NCBI GenBank assembly: GCA_963811225.1
Contig: CAWEQO010000002.1
Span: forward strand, 496,001 to 560,000
Source: CAWEQO01 sp963811225
GTDB lineage: Bacteria > Chloroflexota > Anaerolineae > Anaerolineales > Anaerolineaceae
Direction: 5' to 3'
DNA length: 64,000 nt
Part shown: one piece after another, positions 8,655-17,865 of the stretch
How the letters are laid out: every line of letters begins with the position of its first letter
How positions within the stretch are numbered: position 1 is the stretch's first letter
Made by a program: the position numbers and the translations under genes
The notes under the pieces: generated by a model
What the model saw: only the letters and a program-made list of their open reading frames with translations
What the model was told of the DNA's origin: nothing
Database searches by the model: none

Positions 8655-9410
8655 GTGCAACCGGAAATCGGCCTCGATCTTCTGTTACGTTTCGACACAC
8701 GGGCCGTCAGTAATCTGGCCAGGGCCAGGTCAGGGTATTTTCGCATGAAGCGCTTGCTCGACATTGCATTCGTGCTGGCGACGGCGATCTTTACCCTGCC
8801 ATTAATGGTGTTGATTGCCGTTCTAATCAGGCTCGACTCGAAAGGGCCTGTGATCTACAAGCAAAAGCGCATTGGCGCTGAGCGATGGGAAAAGGAGGGA
8901 TATTCCTATTGGCGTGAGAAAGAGTTTACCATTTACAAGTTCCGCACCATGTACAACGGATCGAACCATAAGCTGCATTATGAGTTCATTAAGGCATACA
9001 TCGAAGGCAACCACAAACGCATGTTGGAGCTGCAGCCGGACCGTGATACGGTCACGATGAACAAGCTCAACGGCGATCCGCGGGTCACACGGGTGGGCCG
9101 CTGGCTGCGCAAAACCAGCCTGGACGAGCTGCCGCAGCTTTGGAACGTGCTGGTAGGGGAAATGACCCTGGTGGGCCCACGCCCGCCGATCCCTTACGAA
9201 GTGGAAATGTATAGTTTGTGGCACCGCCGGCGCCTGGCAAGCGTGCCCGGTCTGACCGGGTGGTGGCAAGTGCGCGGCCGGGCCACGACCAATTTCGACG
9301 AAATGGTTCGTCTAGACATCGAATACCTGGAAAAACAAACTTTTTGGCTGGATCTAAAGGTGGTTCTGTTGACCATCCCGGCCGTGATATCTGCGAAGGG
9401 GGCAGAATAA
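8655..9410 (+). CDS. Initiating sugar phosphotransferase (undecaprenyl-phosphate sugar transferase)
   Basis: A 251-residue member of the bacterial sugar transferase family (PF02397, WbaP/PglC type). It transfers a sugar-1-phosphate to undecaprenyl phosphate and starts repeat-unit assembly. It has one N-terminal membrane helix (~residues 34-58), then KGPVIYKQKRIG, FTIYKFRTM, and the catalytic region RKTSLDELPQLWNVL followed by LVGPRPPIP. Relative to short family members there is an insertion of about 40 residues before GDPRVTRVG. I choose GTG at 8655, preceded by AAGGAGGT at a 4-nt spacing, over an upstream in-frame TTG at 8634. It overlaps the next gene by one base (TAATG). Confidence 0.88.
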   Translation: MQPEIGLDLLLRFDTRAVSNLARARSGYFRMKRLLDIAFVLATAIFTLPLMVLIAVLIRLDSKGPVIYKQKRIGAERWEKEGYSYWREKEFTIYKFRTMYNGSNHKLHYEFIKAYIEGNHKRMLELQPDRDTVTMNKLNGDPRVTRVGRWLRKTSLDELPQLWNVLVGEMTLVGPRPPIPYEVEMYSLWHRRRLASVPGLTGWWQVRGRATTNFDEMVRLDIEYLEKQTFWLDLKVVLLTIPAVISAKGAE

Positions 9411-10501
9411 TGAACAAAATACGTGTTGGAGTAGTTGGTTGTGGATATTGGGGACCTAACTTGATCCGCAACTTCAATGAGATGGGTGATGCAGAATTAG
9501 TCGGTGTTTCCGACTTGCAGGAGTCGCGCCTGGAACATATCAAGGGGCGTTTTCCACAGATCCAAATGGCGACGCAAGATTATTGCGAGCTGCTCGATCA
9601 GGATCTGGATGCAGTTGTGGTGGCGACGCCGCCGCCATTCCACTTCAAGATTGCCCAAGAGGCGCTGGAAAAAGGCGTGAACGTGATGGTGGAAAAGCCG
9701 ATCACGCTCAACAGTGAAGATGCCATGGAGCTGATCAAGCTGGCGGACAAAAAGGATCGCATCCTGATGGTGGGCCACACCTTTTTGTACAACCCGGCTG
9801 TGCGGGCTTTGAAGGCTTATATTGACAACGGTGAAATTGGCGATGTGCAGTACATCGACGCGGTGCGGGCCAGCCTGGGCCTGTTCCAAAACGGGTTGAA
9901 TGTGATCTGGGACCTGGCGCCGCACGATATTTCGATCCTGCTGTACCTTTTAGGCAGTAACCCGGATGAAGTCTCGGCCCAGGGTGAGGATTGTATTCAG
10001 GCGGGCGTCGAGGATGTGGCTTACATCACGTTGAAATTTCCCGGCAACGTGCTGGCGCACATCCATGCCAGTTGGCTCGATCCCCTGAAGACTCGGCGCT
10101 TTACGGTTGTGGGCAGCAAGAAGATGATGCTGTACGACGACATCGAGAGCCAGGAGAAGATCCGCATCTACGACAAGGGCGTGCAGGCCATCCGCCGCAC
10201 CGACACGTACGGGGAATGGCAATTCTCGTACCATTACGGCGATATCGTTACGCCGTACCTTCGAATGGAAGAGCCGCTGCGGGTGGAATGCGCGCATTTC
10301 CTGGAGTGCATCCGTGAGCACCGCCAGCCGCTGACCGATGGCTGGAATGGGCTGAACGTGGTCCGGGTGATCGAAGCCGCTCAGCGGTCCTTGGAAAATG
10401 GAGGCGTTTTCGAAAAGGTTGGCGACATGGAAGAGATGGAAACGCCGACGCCGCACACCACCGAGCACGACACCGACAGCGCCTACCAGGAATCTGTATA
10501 A
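9410..10501 (+). CDS. Gfo/Idh/MocA family nucleotide-sugar dehydrogenase (WbpB/WlbA-like)
   Basis: A 363-residue NAD(P)-dependent oxidoreductase. The Rossmann motif VGVVGCGYWGPN is at residues ~6-17, and the family lysine is in VMVEKPITL (~residue 95). Later comes WDLAPHDISILLYLLG. With the following DegT aminotransferase and the acyltransferase at 22217 it matches the WbpB/WbpE/WbpD route, where UDP-GlcNAcA is oxidised at C3, aminated and N-acetylated. The 6-dehydrogenase WbpA is not in this window. The ATG overlaps the previous stop, so the genes are translationally coupled. The exact sugar is an inference. Confidence 0.85.
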   Translation: MNKIRVGVVGCGYWGPNLIRNFNEMGDAELVGVSDLQESRLEHIKGRFPQIQMATQDYCELLDQDLDAVVVATPPPFHFKIAQEALEKGVNVMVEKPITLNSEDAMELIKLADKKDRILMVGHTFLYNPAVRALKAYIDNGEIGDVQYIDAVRASLGLFQNGLNVIWDLAPHDISILLYLLGSNPDEVSAQGEDCIQAGVEDVAYITLKFPGNVLAHIHASWLDPLKTRRFTVVGSKKMMLYDDIESQEKIRIYDKGVQAIRRTDTYGEWQFSYHYGDIVTPYLRMEEPLRVECAHFLECIREHRQPLTDGWNGLNVVRVIEAAQRSLENGGVFEKVGDMEEMETPTPHTTEHDTDSAYQESV

Positions 10502-10580
10502 GCAGTATTCGAACAGAGATGAGCGAGGGGGCGTTGAAGTCAGGGTCCTTTCGCACCGTTATCAAGAAGGAGAATCGAGA

Positions 10581-11690
10581 ATGAATGTCCCATTTGTGGA
10601 CCTTCGAGCAAATTATCAGAGCATCAAATCGGATGCCGACGCGGCTGTTTCGGGCGTGATGGAACGCTGCGATTTCATCCTGGGCAAATCGGTCAGTGAG
10701 TTTGAGGACGCTTTTGCCGATTACTGTGGAACGCAGCACTGCGTGGGGGTCGACTCGGGCTTCTCGGCCCTGGAGTTGATCATGCGTGGCTACGGGATTG
10801 GTCCGGGAGACGAAGTCATCACCCAGGCCAACACCTTCGCCGCGACCGCCCTGGCGATTGCTATGACCGGGGCGCGTCCGGTGCTGGTAGATGTGGATGA
10901 GAAGACCTATACGATGGACCCGGCGCAGCTGGAAGCGGCCATTACCCCGGCTACCAAAGCGATTTTGCCGGTGCATCTGTATGGGCAACCGGCCGATATG
11001 GACCCGATCGTAAAAGTGGCCCGCGAGCATGGGCTGCTGGTGATTGAGGATGCCTGCCAGGCGCACGGCGCCCTCTACAATGGCCGCCGCACGGGCAGCC
11101 TGGGAGATGCGGCTGCCTTCAGCTTCTACCCGGCCAAGAACTTGGGCGCTTTCGGAGACGGCGGCGCGGTGGTCACCAACGATGACTACCTGACCGAGCG
11201 GATCACCTGGCTGCGCAACGTGGGCCAGCGGGGAAAGAACGACCATGCAGTGAAGGGCTTCAATCATCGGCTCGACACAATGCAGGCGGCGGTCTTGAAC
11301 GTGAAGCTGCGCCACCTGGATGATTGGAACGCCGGCCGCGGTTGTGCGGCCGAGGACTACGGTCAGGCCCTGGCGGACCTGCCGGTGGTCACGCCGCAAG
11401 CGGCGCCCTACGCCCAGCACGTCTATCACTTATACGTTGTGCGGGTGGCAGCGCGGGACGTGCTGGCAGCCTGCATGAAGGAAGCCGGCGTAGGGACGGG
11501 TGTCCACTATCCGATCCCGATCCACTTGCAAGAATCCTTTCAAGACCTTGGGTACAGTGAGGGGAGCTTCCCGGTGACCGAAAAGTTAGCGGGTGAGATT
11601 CTCTCCCTGCCGATGTATCCAGAGATCCAAACGGAGGCCGTCCAGTACGTGGCTGGAATTGTCCGCGACCACGTGACGAAGCCAGCCTAA
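10581..11690 (+). CDS. DegT/DnrJ/EryC1/StrS family aminotransferase (WbpE/WlbC-like)
   Basis: A 369-residue PLP-dependent sugar aminotransferase. It begins MNVPFVDLRANYQS, has DSGFSALELIMRGYGIGPGDEV, the PLP aspartate in VIEDACQAHGA (~residue 158) and the Schiff-base lysine in SFYPAKNLGAFGDGG (~residue 183). It transfers an amino group from glutamate to a keto-sugar nucleotide made by the preceding dehydrogenase. An AAGGAG sequence lies 8 nt before the ATG. The 79-nt gap after the dehydrogenase gene holds no feature. Confidence 0.9.
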   Translation: MNVPFVDLRANYQSIKSDADAAVSGVMERCDFILGKSVSEFEDAFADYCGTQHCVGVDSGFSALELIMRGYGIGPGDEVITQANTFAATALAIAMTGARPVLVDVDEKTYTMDPAQLEAAITPATKAILPVHLYGQPADMDPIVKVAREHGLLVIEDACQAHGALYNGRRTGSLGDAAAFSFYPAKNLGAFGDGGAVVTNDDYLTERITWLRNVGQRGKNDHAVKGFNHRLDTMQAAVLNVKLRHLDDWNAGRGCAAEDYGQALADLPVVTPQAAPYAQHVYHLYVVRVAARDVLAACMKEAGVGTGVHYPIPIHLQESFQDLGYSEGSFPVTEKLAGEILSLPMYPEIQTEAVQYVAGIVRDHVTKPA

Positions 11691-11779
11691 GCCGAGGATT
11701 GCAGGGGCCGGATCCGCGCCGGATTCAAGCGGCTGCAGGTCTGGCCCCTGCCGCCTGGGTCGATTCACATTATTGGAAA

Positions 11780-13057
11780 ATGAAATTGATGAAGAATAGT
11801 TCACACGCTCCAAGTATCTTAATGCTGCTCGAAAATCACGCCTACCCGTTCGATGTACGGGTACGGCCGCATGCCGAAGCGCTTGAGGCGAATGGTTTTC
11901 AGGTTACTGTTATATCCACCAGGGAGAAGGAGCAGCCCTGGAATGAGACCATAAACGGCGTTCGCGTCCATCGCTTCCCGCTGTGGTACAGCAGCACATC
12001 GGTTTTGGGGTATTTCTTTGAGTTCGGCCTGGCAACCGTGGCCTTGTTTTTAATGACCGCCTGGGCCATGATCCGCGACCAGTACGACATGGTTGTGATG
12101 TACAACCCACCCGACAGCCTGTTCCTGGCCACCATTTTGCCGCGCTTGCTGGGCAAGACTATCGTGTTCGACCTGCGCGACCTTTCGCCAGAGTTGTACC
12201 AGGCCAAGTTCAACCGCAAAAAGTTCCTGTATCAGATCTTGCTGTGGATGGAGGGCCAGGCCTGCCAGATTGCAGACCATATTATCGTGGTGAATGAATC
12301 TTATAAGCGGGTCATCATGGAGCGCCACCACTTGCCGGAGGGCAAGATCAGCGTGGTGCGCCAGGGGCCCGACCTGGAGAAGATGGTTTCCACGCCCCCC
12401 GATCCGGAGCTGCGCTCGCGAGCCCAGACCATCATCGCCTATTTGGGGAACATGTCGGCCGAGCGCGGCATCGGCAACCTGTTCCAGGCGCTTTACCATC
12501 TGGACCACGATTTTGGGCACAAGGATTGGCTGTGCCTGCTGGTCGGCGAGCCGGTCAACAAGAGCTGGTTGGATAAGCAAGCCGAGAAGCTGGGCATCAC
12601 CGACCGGCTGCTGTTCACCGGCTACGTGCCGCTGAAGCAGTGGGTGGCGTACCTGTCCACCGCGGATATCTGCGTGGACCCCGGCCCGTATAACCCCATC
12701 AACAATATTTCGACCACCAACAAGATGATGGACTACATGGCCCTGTCGCGGCCGGTAGTGGTGTTCGATCTAGAAGAACGCCGTGTGACCGGGGCCGACA
12801 CCGTGCTGTATGCCCGAATCAATGACGACGCCGACCTGGGCCGCCAGATCGCCCGGCTGATCGAGGACCCGGACCTGCGGGAGCATCTGGGGCAGCTGGG
12901 CCGCAAGCGGGTGGAGAACTATTTGGCGCTGCAGCACCAGCGCAAGCTGCTTCTGGAGGTCTACAGCCGCCTGACGCACTGGAAGATCGACCAGCAACCG
13001 GTCCGGATGCATGAGCCGGAGATGGATGAGGTTGAGGTCACGGAACGCTTGCCCTGA
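11780..13057 (+). CDS. Glycosyltransferase family 4 protein
   Basis: A ~425-residue GT-B glycosyltransferase. The N-terminal domain starts ILMLLENHAYPFDVRVRPHA, contains VVMYNPPDSLFLATILP and FDLRDLSPELY, then IVVNESYKRVIMERH. The C-terminal nucleotide-sugar domain has IAYLGNMSAERGI, LVGEPVN, LLFTGYVPLKQW and the NNISTTNKMMDYMALSRPVVVFD region in place of the usual E-x7-E motif. It adds a sugar to the lipid-linked repeat unit at the cytoplasmic face; donor unknown. The start is uncertain: ATGs at 11780 and 11789 are both possible and neither has a strong Shine-Dalgarno. Confidence 0.82.
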   Translation: MKLMKNSSHAPSILMLLENHAYPFDVRVRPHAEALEANGFQVTVISTREKEQPWNETINGVRVHRFPLWYSSTSVLGYFFEFGLATVALFLMTAWAMIRDQYDMVVMYNPPDSLFLATILPRLLGKTIVFDLRDLSPELYQAKFNRKKFLYQILLWMEGQACQIADHIIVVNESYKRVIMERHHLPEGKISVVRQGPDLEKMVSTPPDPELRSRAQTIIAYLGNMSAERGIGNLFQALYHLDHDFGHKDWLCLLVGEPVNKSWLDKQAEKLGITDRLLFTGYVPLKQWVAYLSTADICVDPGPYNPINNISTTNKMMDYMALSRPVVVFDLEERRVTGADTVLYARINDDADLGRQIARLIEDPDLREHLGQLGRKRVENYLALQHQRKLLLEVYSRLTHWKIDQQPVRMHEPEMDEVEVTERLP

Positions 13058-13070
13058 AAATGAGGAGAAA

Positions 13071-14489
13071 ATGGAGCATCCAAGAACAATCGCCCACTCT
13101 GGATCGGTGAGGCCAAGACCCCGGCGCGCACCGGGGTGGCTGAAGAACGCACGCACGTTTCTGCTGGTTGTGGTGATCAGCGCGGTCATTGGGGCCGGCA
13201 GCTTGATCCACCCCCTGCTGGGGCTGGCCGCTGTGGCCGGGATCGGCATCGTGTTTGCTTCCATACGGCGCCCGGTTCTGTTGGCTTATATGGTAACGCT
13301 GGGGGTGGCGCTGACCTCTGGGATGCAGCGCGGCGGATTGGTGCCGATGCTGAAGACCAACGAGATGCTCCTGTTCGGGGCGGTGGTGCTGGCGCTGCCG
13401 GTGATCATCCTGAAGCGCTTAAAGATGATTAAGGTTTCGCTGCTGCTGTTGGTCGGGCAGGGCATCTTGATCTTAGGGACGGTTTTTTTGCCGCTGGTGG
13501 CCTTCCCGCTGCGCGGCATCCCGCTGTCCTTCGCCGACCAGTTCACCTACGCGGCGCCGCTGCAGTATGTGCTGCTGTTCTTGCTGTTTGTGTACCTGCC
13601 GCTGACCGATGTCGAGCGCCGTAATGTGTTCATTATGATGGTGGCGGGGGCCATTGTTGTGTCGGCGGTGGGGCTGCTGGAAGCTGCCCGGGTGGGGCCG
13701 GTAATGGAGCTGCTGGCGAAGTTCTACCCCTCAAAGCAGCAGGCGGTGGCCTCGCAGTTTGGGCGCATCACCTCGCTGTTGAACGCCTGGAATAACCTGG
13801 GGACGTTCTTCACGGTCAGTTTGCTGCTGTTGATCGGCTATTTACAGGTCAACTGGTCCACCACCAAATACCGGAACTTCTTTCTGGTCGGGGTGGTGAT
13901 GAGCGGCTTCGGCCTGCTGGCCAGCGGCTCGTTTGCCGGCATCATCGGTCTGGCGGTTGGTTTGGTGATCATCAGCCTGATCAACCGCACCGGTTTGCGG
14001 ACGATGGTCATCGTTGGGGCGGTGCTGCTGCTGGCGGGTGGGCTTTTGAGCGGCTTTCTGTCGCAGCGGCTCCAATCGCAGTTCGGCTCGGGGAGTGTGC
14101 TGCCCTCCACGCTAGCCTACCGCTTCCACTTGTGGACGACGATCTTCATCCCATTGATGAAGAAATATTGGCTGCTGGGCTACCAGCCGAACTTTGTGAC
14201 GCTGTCATGGCAGTGGGCCGAGAGCCAGTACCTGTTCCTGATGCTGCGCGCCGGTATCTTCGCGCTGCTGGCCCACCTGACCTGGATCGGCCTGACGCTG
14301 TTCTGGCTGGCGCGCCGGTTCCGCTCGAACAGCAGCTTCACCCGGGCGTTCACCGCCAGCCTGTTCGCCATTTTGATCGCCCTGTCGATTATGGGATTTA
14401 CTAATGAAGTTTTCACCTACTCGGGCGTGATCGATTACGTCTGGATCGGGTTGGGTATGCTGGCGGGCTACCGGGAGGTGCAAGCATGA
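13071..14489 (+). CDS. O-antigen ligase/Wzy-type polysaccharide polymerase
   Basis: A 472-residue integral membrane protein with about a dozen hydrophobic segments, beginning at residue ~30. A large periplasmic loop is likely in the C-terminal third (around PSTLAYRFHLWTTIFIPLMK, then the GYQPNF segment), as in the Wzy_C/WaaL family. It would polymerise repeat units delivered by the flippase at 16531. Sequence conservation in this family is low, so polymerase versus ligase cannot be separated. GAGGAG lies 3 nt before the ATG at 13071. Its stop overlaps the next start by four bases (ATGA). Confidence 0.75.
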   Translation: MEHPRTIAHSGSVRPRPRRAPGWLKNARTFLLVVVISAVIGAGSLIHPLLGLAAVAGIGIVFASIRRPVLLAYMVTLGVALTSGMQRGGLVPMLKTNEMLLFGAVVLALPVIILKRLKMIKVSLLLLVGQGILILGTVFLPLVAFPLRGIPLSFADQFTYAAPLQYVLLFLLFVYLPLTDVERRNVFIMMVAGAIVVSAVGLLEAARVGPVMELLAKFYPSKQQAVASQFGRITSLLNAWNNLGTFFTVSLLLLIGYLQVNWSTTKYRNFFLVGVVMSGFGLLASGSFAGIIGLAVGLVIISLINRTGLRTMVIVGAVLLLAGGLLSGFLSQRLQSQFGSGSVLPSTLAYRFHLWTTIFIPLMKKYWLLGYQPNFVTLSWQWAESQYLFLMLRAGIFALLAHLTWIGLTLFWLARRFRSNSSFTRAFTASLFAILIALSIMGFTNEVFTYSGVIDYVWIGLGMLAGYREVQA

Positions 14490-15511
14490 ACCGCAATGGG
14501 GGCACGATGTTTATTGCCTGGTCCGAAAATCTCGATCAGGCAGCTGTGTTCGCCAGTCATTTTCAAGCCCGCATGGTGCATATTTATTCCATGCCGGTGA
14601 AGAGCAACCCGCGTATCCTGCTTCCGCTGCGGTATCTGATCGAATGGGTCAAGGCCTGGGCGGTCTTGTTCACGCAGCGCCCGCGGTTCATCCACGTGAC
14701 CAACCCGCCCGTGCTGGCGGCGCTGAATGTTTGGATGTACTGCCGGCTGACGGGCGCAAAATTTATGATGGACACCCATTCCCCGGCGCTGTACAGCAGC
14801 ACCTGGGGCTGGACGCTGCCGCTGCAGCGCTTCCTTGCCAGGCAGGCGGTGATCAACGTGGTCGATCAGGTGCGCTTCAAGGAACTGTTCGAATCGTGGG
14901 GAGCAAAGGCCATTGTGCTGGCCAAAGCGCCGGGTATCCCCGTGCAGTTGGAAGCGCCGTCCAGCCCGGTGGAGGGCTTCACCGTGATGGTGGTCAACAC
15001 CTTTGCGGTCGATGAGCCGCTCGCCCCGGTTTTAGATGCGGCGCGCATGCTGCCGGAGGTGAAATTTTACGTCACCGGCGACACGACACTGGGTGACCCG
15101 GCGATGCTGAAAAGCGCGCCGGAGAACGTGGTCTTCACCGGCTTCTTGAAAAAGGAGGCTTACTGGCGGCAGATGAACGCGGCGCAGGCGGTGATGGTGC
15201 TGACCACTTACCCGTATTCGCTGTTGGGAGGCGCGCAAGACAGCATGGCGCTCGGCAAGCCTTTGATCCAGTCGCGCCAGCCCTCGCTGACCGATTATTT
15301 CACGAAAGGCACGGTGTTTATCGACAACAACTGTGAGGGGATCGTGCAGGGGGTGCTTCAGGCCCGCACTCAGCGAGAGCGGCTGGCGCAAGAGATGCAG
15401 GACCTGGCGATGGAGAAACGTACGCTGTGGCAAACGAATTTTCTAACCCTACAGCAGCTGGTGATGGAGCAGGAACGCCCCTTGATCGAGACGCATTCAA
15501 AGACGGTTTGA
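14486..15511 (+). CDS. Glycosyltransferase, first of a tandem pair
   Basis: A 341-residue GT-B-like protein. Segments HVTNPPVLAALNVWMYCRLTG, FMMDTHSPALYSSTWGW and the C-terminal TTYPYSLLGGAQDSMALGKP (donor-binding loop) then RQPSLTDYFTKGTVFIDN are recognisable. It is closely related to the next gene along its whole length, so the pair arose by tandem duplication. Starts at an ATGA overlap with the polymerase gene. The donor and acceptor are unknown. Confidence 0.8.
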   Translation: MNRNGGTMFIAWSENLDQAAVFASHFQARMVHIYSMPVKSNPRILLPLRYLIEWVKAWAVLFTQRPRFIHVTNPPVLAALNVWMYCRLTGAKFMMDTHSPALYSSTWGWTLPLQRFLARQAVINVVDQVRFKELFESWGAKAIVLAKAPGIPVQLEAPSSPVEGFTVMVVNTFAVDEPLAPVLDAARMLPEVKFYVTGDTTLGDPAMLKSAPENVVFTGFLKKEAYWRQMNAAQAVMVLTTYPYSLLGGAQDSMALGKPLIQSRQPSLTDYFTKGTVFIDNNCEGIVQGVLQARTQRERLAQEMQDLAMEKRTLWQTNFLTLQQLVMEQERPLIETHSKTV

Positions 15512-15580
15512 AACCTTGCAAGGGCGCGTTTGGGCCCGTACGATTATCGATTTTTTAGAATGAGTTCGAGGAGAGTAGAA

Positions 15581-16600
15581 ATGGAACCTGGCGGTAAAGT
15601 ATTGGTAATCGCCTGGAGAGAACATTTAGATCGGGCGACGATGTTCGCCCAACATTTCAAGGCCGAGATGGTGCATATCAGTTACATGCCTGTGAAAGGC
15701 AACCCGGCCTGGCTGGTACCGCTGCGCTACGCAGTCCAGTGGGTGATGGCGTGGAAAGTGTTGTTCGGAAAGCGTCCGCGCTACGTGCACGTGACCAACC
15801 CGCCTTTCTTTGCGGCTTTGAACGTGTGGCTGTACTGCAAGCTGGCGGGTGCGGAGTACATTATGGACACGCACTCCCCGGCGCTGTTTTCGAAGAAGTG
15901 GGGTTGGACGCTGCCGCTGCAGCGCTTCTTAGCCCAGCGGGCGGCGATGAATATCGTTGACCAGGAGCGCTTCAAGCGCATGTTCGAATCGTGGGGGGCC
16001 AAGGCGGTCATCCTGACCAAGCCGCCGGGAACACCGGTGCAGATGGATGAAAGCGAAGCCCAGGTAGAGCCGCAGGAACCCTATCCGGTGATGGTGGTGA
16101 ACACATTTGCCCCGGACGAGCCGGTGGCGCCGGTGCTGGAGGCTGCCCGCAAGATGCCGGAGGTCAAGTTCTACGTGACCGGCAACACCGAACTGGCCGA
16201 CAGTGACATGATTGCTGCCGCGCCGGAGAATGTGGTCTTCACCGGGTTCTTGGGGCGCGAGGATTACTGGCAGCGGATGAGCGCTTCTCGCGCGGTGGTC
16301 GTGTTGACCACTTATCCGTATTCCTTACTCGGCGGCGCACAAGACGGCATGGTGCTGGGCAGACCTTTGATCGTATCCCGGCAGCCCTCGCTGACTGACT
16401 ACTTCACAAAAGGCACCGTGTTTATCGACAACACAGCCGAAGGGATGATTAATGGTATCCGGGAGGTCAGGCAGCAGGAAGAGACACTCACACATCAGAT
16501 TCAGGAATTGGCGGTTGAGAAGCGAGAATTATGGCAGACAAACTTTCGGGGTTTACAAAGAATGGTTGGAGAAACGGATCTCTCTCTATCCGCGAGATAA
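15581..16600 (+). CDS. Glycosyltransferase, second of a tandem pair
   Basis: A 339-residue paralogue of the preceding gene. Shared blocks include HVTNPPFFAALNVWLYCKL, MDTHSPALFSKKWGWTLPLQ, NIVDQERFKRMFESWGAKA, TTYPYSLLGGAQDGMVLG and RQPSLTDYFTKGTVFIDN. Divergence is spread along the protein, so this is an old duplication and the two may add successive or different sugars. GAGGAG is 8 nt before the ATG at 15581. The 3' end overlaps the flippase gene by 70 nt in another frame. Confidence 0.8.
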   Translation: MEPGGKVLVIAWREHLDRATMFAQHFKAEMVHISYMPVKGNPAWLVPLRYAVQWVMAWKVLFGKRPRYVHVTNPPFFAALNVWLYCKLAGAEYIMDTHSPALFSKKWGWTLPLQRFLAQRAAMNIVDQERFKRMFESWGAKAVILTKPPGTPVQMDESEAQVEPQEPYPVMVVNTFAPDEPVAPVLEAARKMPEVKFYVTGNTELADSDMIAAAPENVVFTGFLGREDYWQRMSASRAVVVLTTYPYSLLGGAQDGMVLGRPLIVSRQPSLTDYFTKGTVFIDNTAEGMINGIREVRQQEETLTHQIQELAVEKRELWQTNFRGLQRMVGETDLSLSAR

Positions 16601-17865
16601 AGCGCGGTCTGGCGACCTCGGATTGGTCGTTCATCAAGGGTTCGATCCTGATCTCCATCGGCCTGGTCATTGCACGTTTACTTGGATTTGCCTTTTCTCT
16701 TGTGCTAGCCGGGGTATTCAGCCCCACCGATTACGGCTACGTTCAGTATTACATCGCCTTGAGCGGGGTGGTTGCGATCGTCACGCAGCCGTTTGTCCAG
16801 CACACGTTGGCCCGTTTTATCGGTCGGTATCGAAATGACGAGTTAGAGCTGCATCGCATCATCACGAACTCCTGGGTGATCCTGTCGATCTTGATCGCCC
16901 TGACCATGCTGGTGATGGTGCCGGCGCTGTCGGTCGCCCAGAAGTTTAACATGGGGGTGGTCGTCATTTTCCTATGTTCGAGCCTCTTCTATGCCTACTG
17001 GGGGCTGGCGAGGGGCTTTCAATCGCCGGGTAAGCTGATCGCCTCGTACCTGGGCAGCAACGCGGTGCAAATCCTGGCAGTGCTGCTGGTCTTCAAGGTG
17101 TTACAGGTCGACTCGACCCTGGTGGCGCTGCTGATCTACGGATTTTCGTACCTGATCCCGCTGTTGATCCTGCAGCTGTGGTTCCCGTTCCCGGCTGAAT
17201 TTGGTCTGGAATATATCGAGGAAAAAACCAGCAAGGCGCTGTTGAGCTTTTCGGTCCCGATCTGGCTGTCGCACGGCGGCTACGTCTTATTCTCCACCAT
17301 GGACGTACTGCTGCTGGAACATTTTGCCGGGAACGAAGTGCTGGGCGTTTACACGCTGACGCGCACACTGAGCCTGCTGTTCTTGTTCATCCCCGAGGGG
17401 GTCAGCACGCTGCTGATGCCGAGGGTCGCTTCGTTGACAGGGGGCAAGCACCTCAACCTGCTCAAGAACTCGATTCTGGCGCCGCTTGCGATCGATCTGC
17501 TGGCCCTGGTGGTGTTCCTGCTGACCGTACCGTGGTTCGTGCGGCTGGCGTTCGGCGAGGAATACCTCTCACCAATGAGCGTGACCCTGGTCCTGGCGCT
17601 GGGCATGATCGCGCAAGGCATCCACAGCATAGCGACCGCGGTGCTGGTGGGGTCCGGCAAGGCCAAGTACGAGACCGTCAGCCGGTTTGTTTCCGTGATC
17701 GTAACGGTTGCGGCCGGTATCTTGCTGATCCCGAACCTGGGCGCTTTGGGAGCGGCTTTGTCAATTCTGTTTGGGGCGCTGGCGGCGCTGACGACCTACG
17801 GCGTGATCTATGTGACCCGATATCTCAACAAAAAAGGGGTTAGCGATGAGCACAATGCAGCCTGA
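16531..17865 (+). CDS. Wzx-type oligosaccharide flippase
   Basis: A 444-residue polytopic membrane protein of the MOP superfamily (polysaccharide biosynthesis/RfbX type) with about 12-14 hydrophobic segments from residue ~42. It carries SFSVPIWLSHGGYVLFSTMDVLLLEHFAG (segments shortened here) typical of flippase half-domains. It moves the lipid-linked repeat unit across the membrane for the Wzy-like polymerase. The ATG at 16531 overlaps the preceding glycosyltransferase by 70 nt; a later start near the first helix cannot be excluded. The stop overlaps the ATP-grasp gene by 20 nt. Confidence 0.83.
   Translation: MADKLSGFTKNGWRNGSLSIREIKRGLATSDWSFIKGSILISIGLVIARLLGFAFSLVLAGVFSPTDYGYVQYYIALSGVVAIVTQPFVQHTLARFIGRYRNDELELHRIITNSWVILSILIALTMLVMVPALSVAQKFNMGVVVIFLCSSLFYAYWGLARGFQSPGKLIASYLGSNAVQILAVLLVFKVLQVDSTLVALLIYGFSYLIPLLILQLWFPFPAEFGLEYIEEKTSKALLSFSVPIWLSHGGYVLFSTMDVLLLEHFAGNEVLGVYTLTRTLSLLFLFIPEGVSTLLMPRVASLTGGKHLNLLKNSILAPLAIDLLALVVFLLTVPWFVRLAFGEEYLSPMSVTLVLALGMIAQGIHSIATAVLVGSGKAKYETVSRFVSVIVTVAAGILLIPNLGALGAALSILFGALAALTTYGVIYVTRYLNKKGVSDEHNAA

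Noticed and set aside
10248..11429. 393-codon minus-strand frame
   Set aside because: Antisense to the DegT aminotransferase, which has all PLP motifs.
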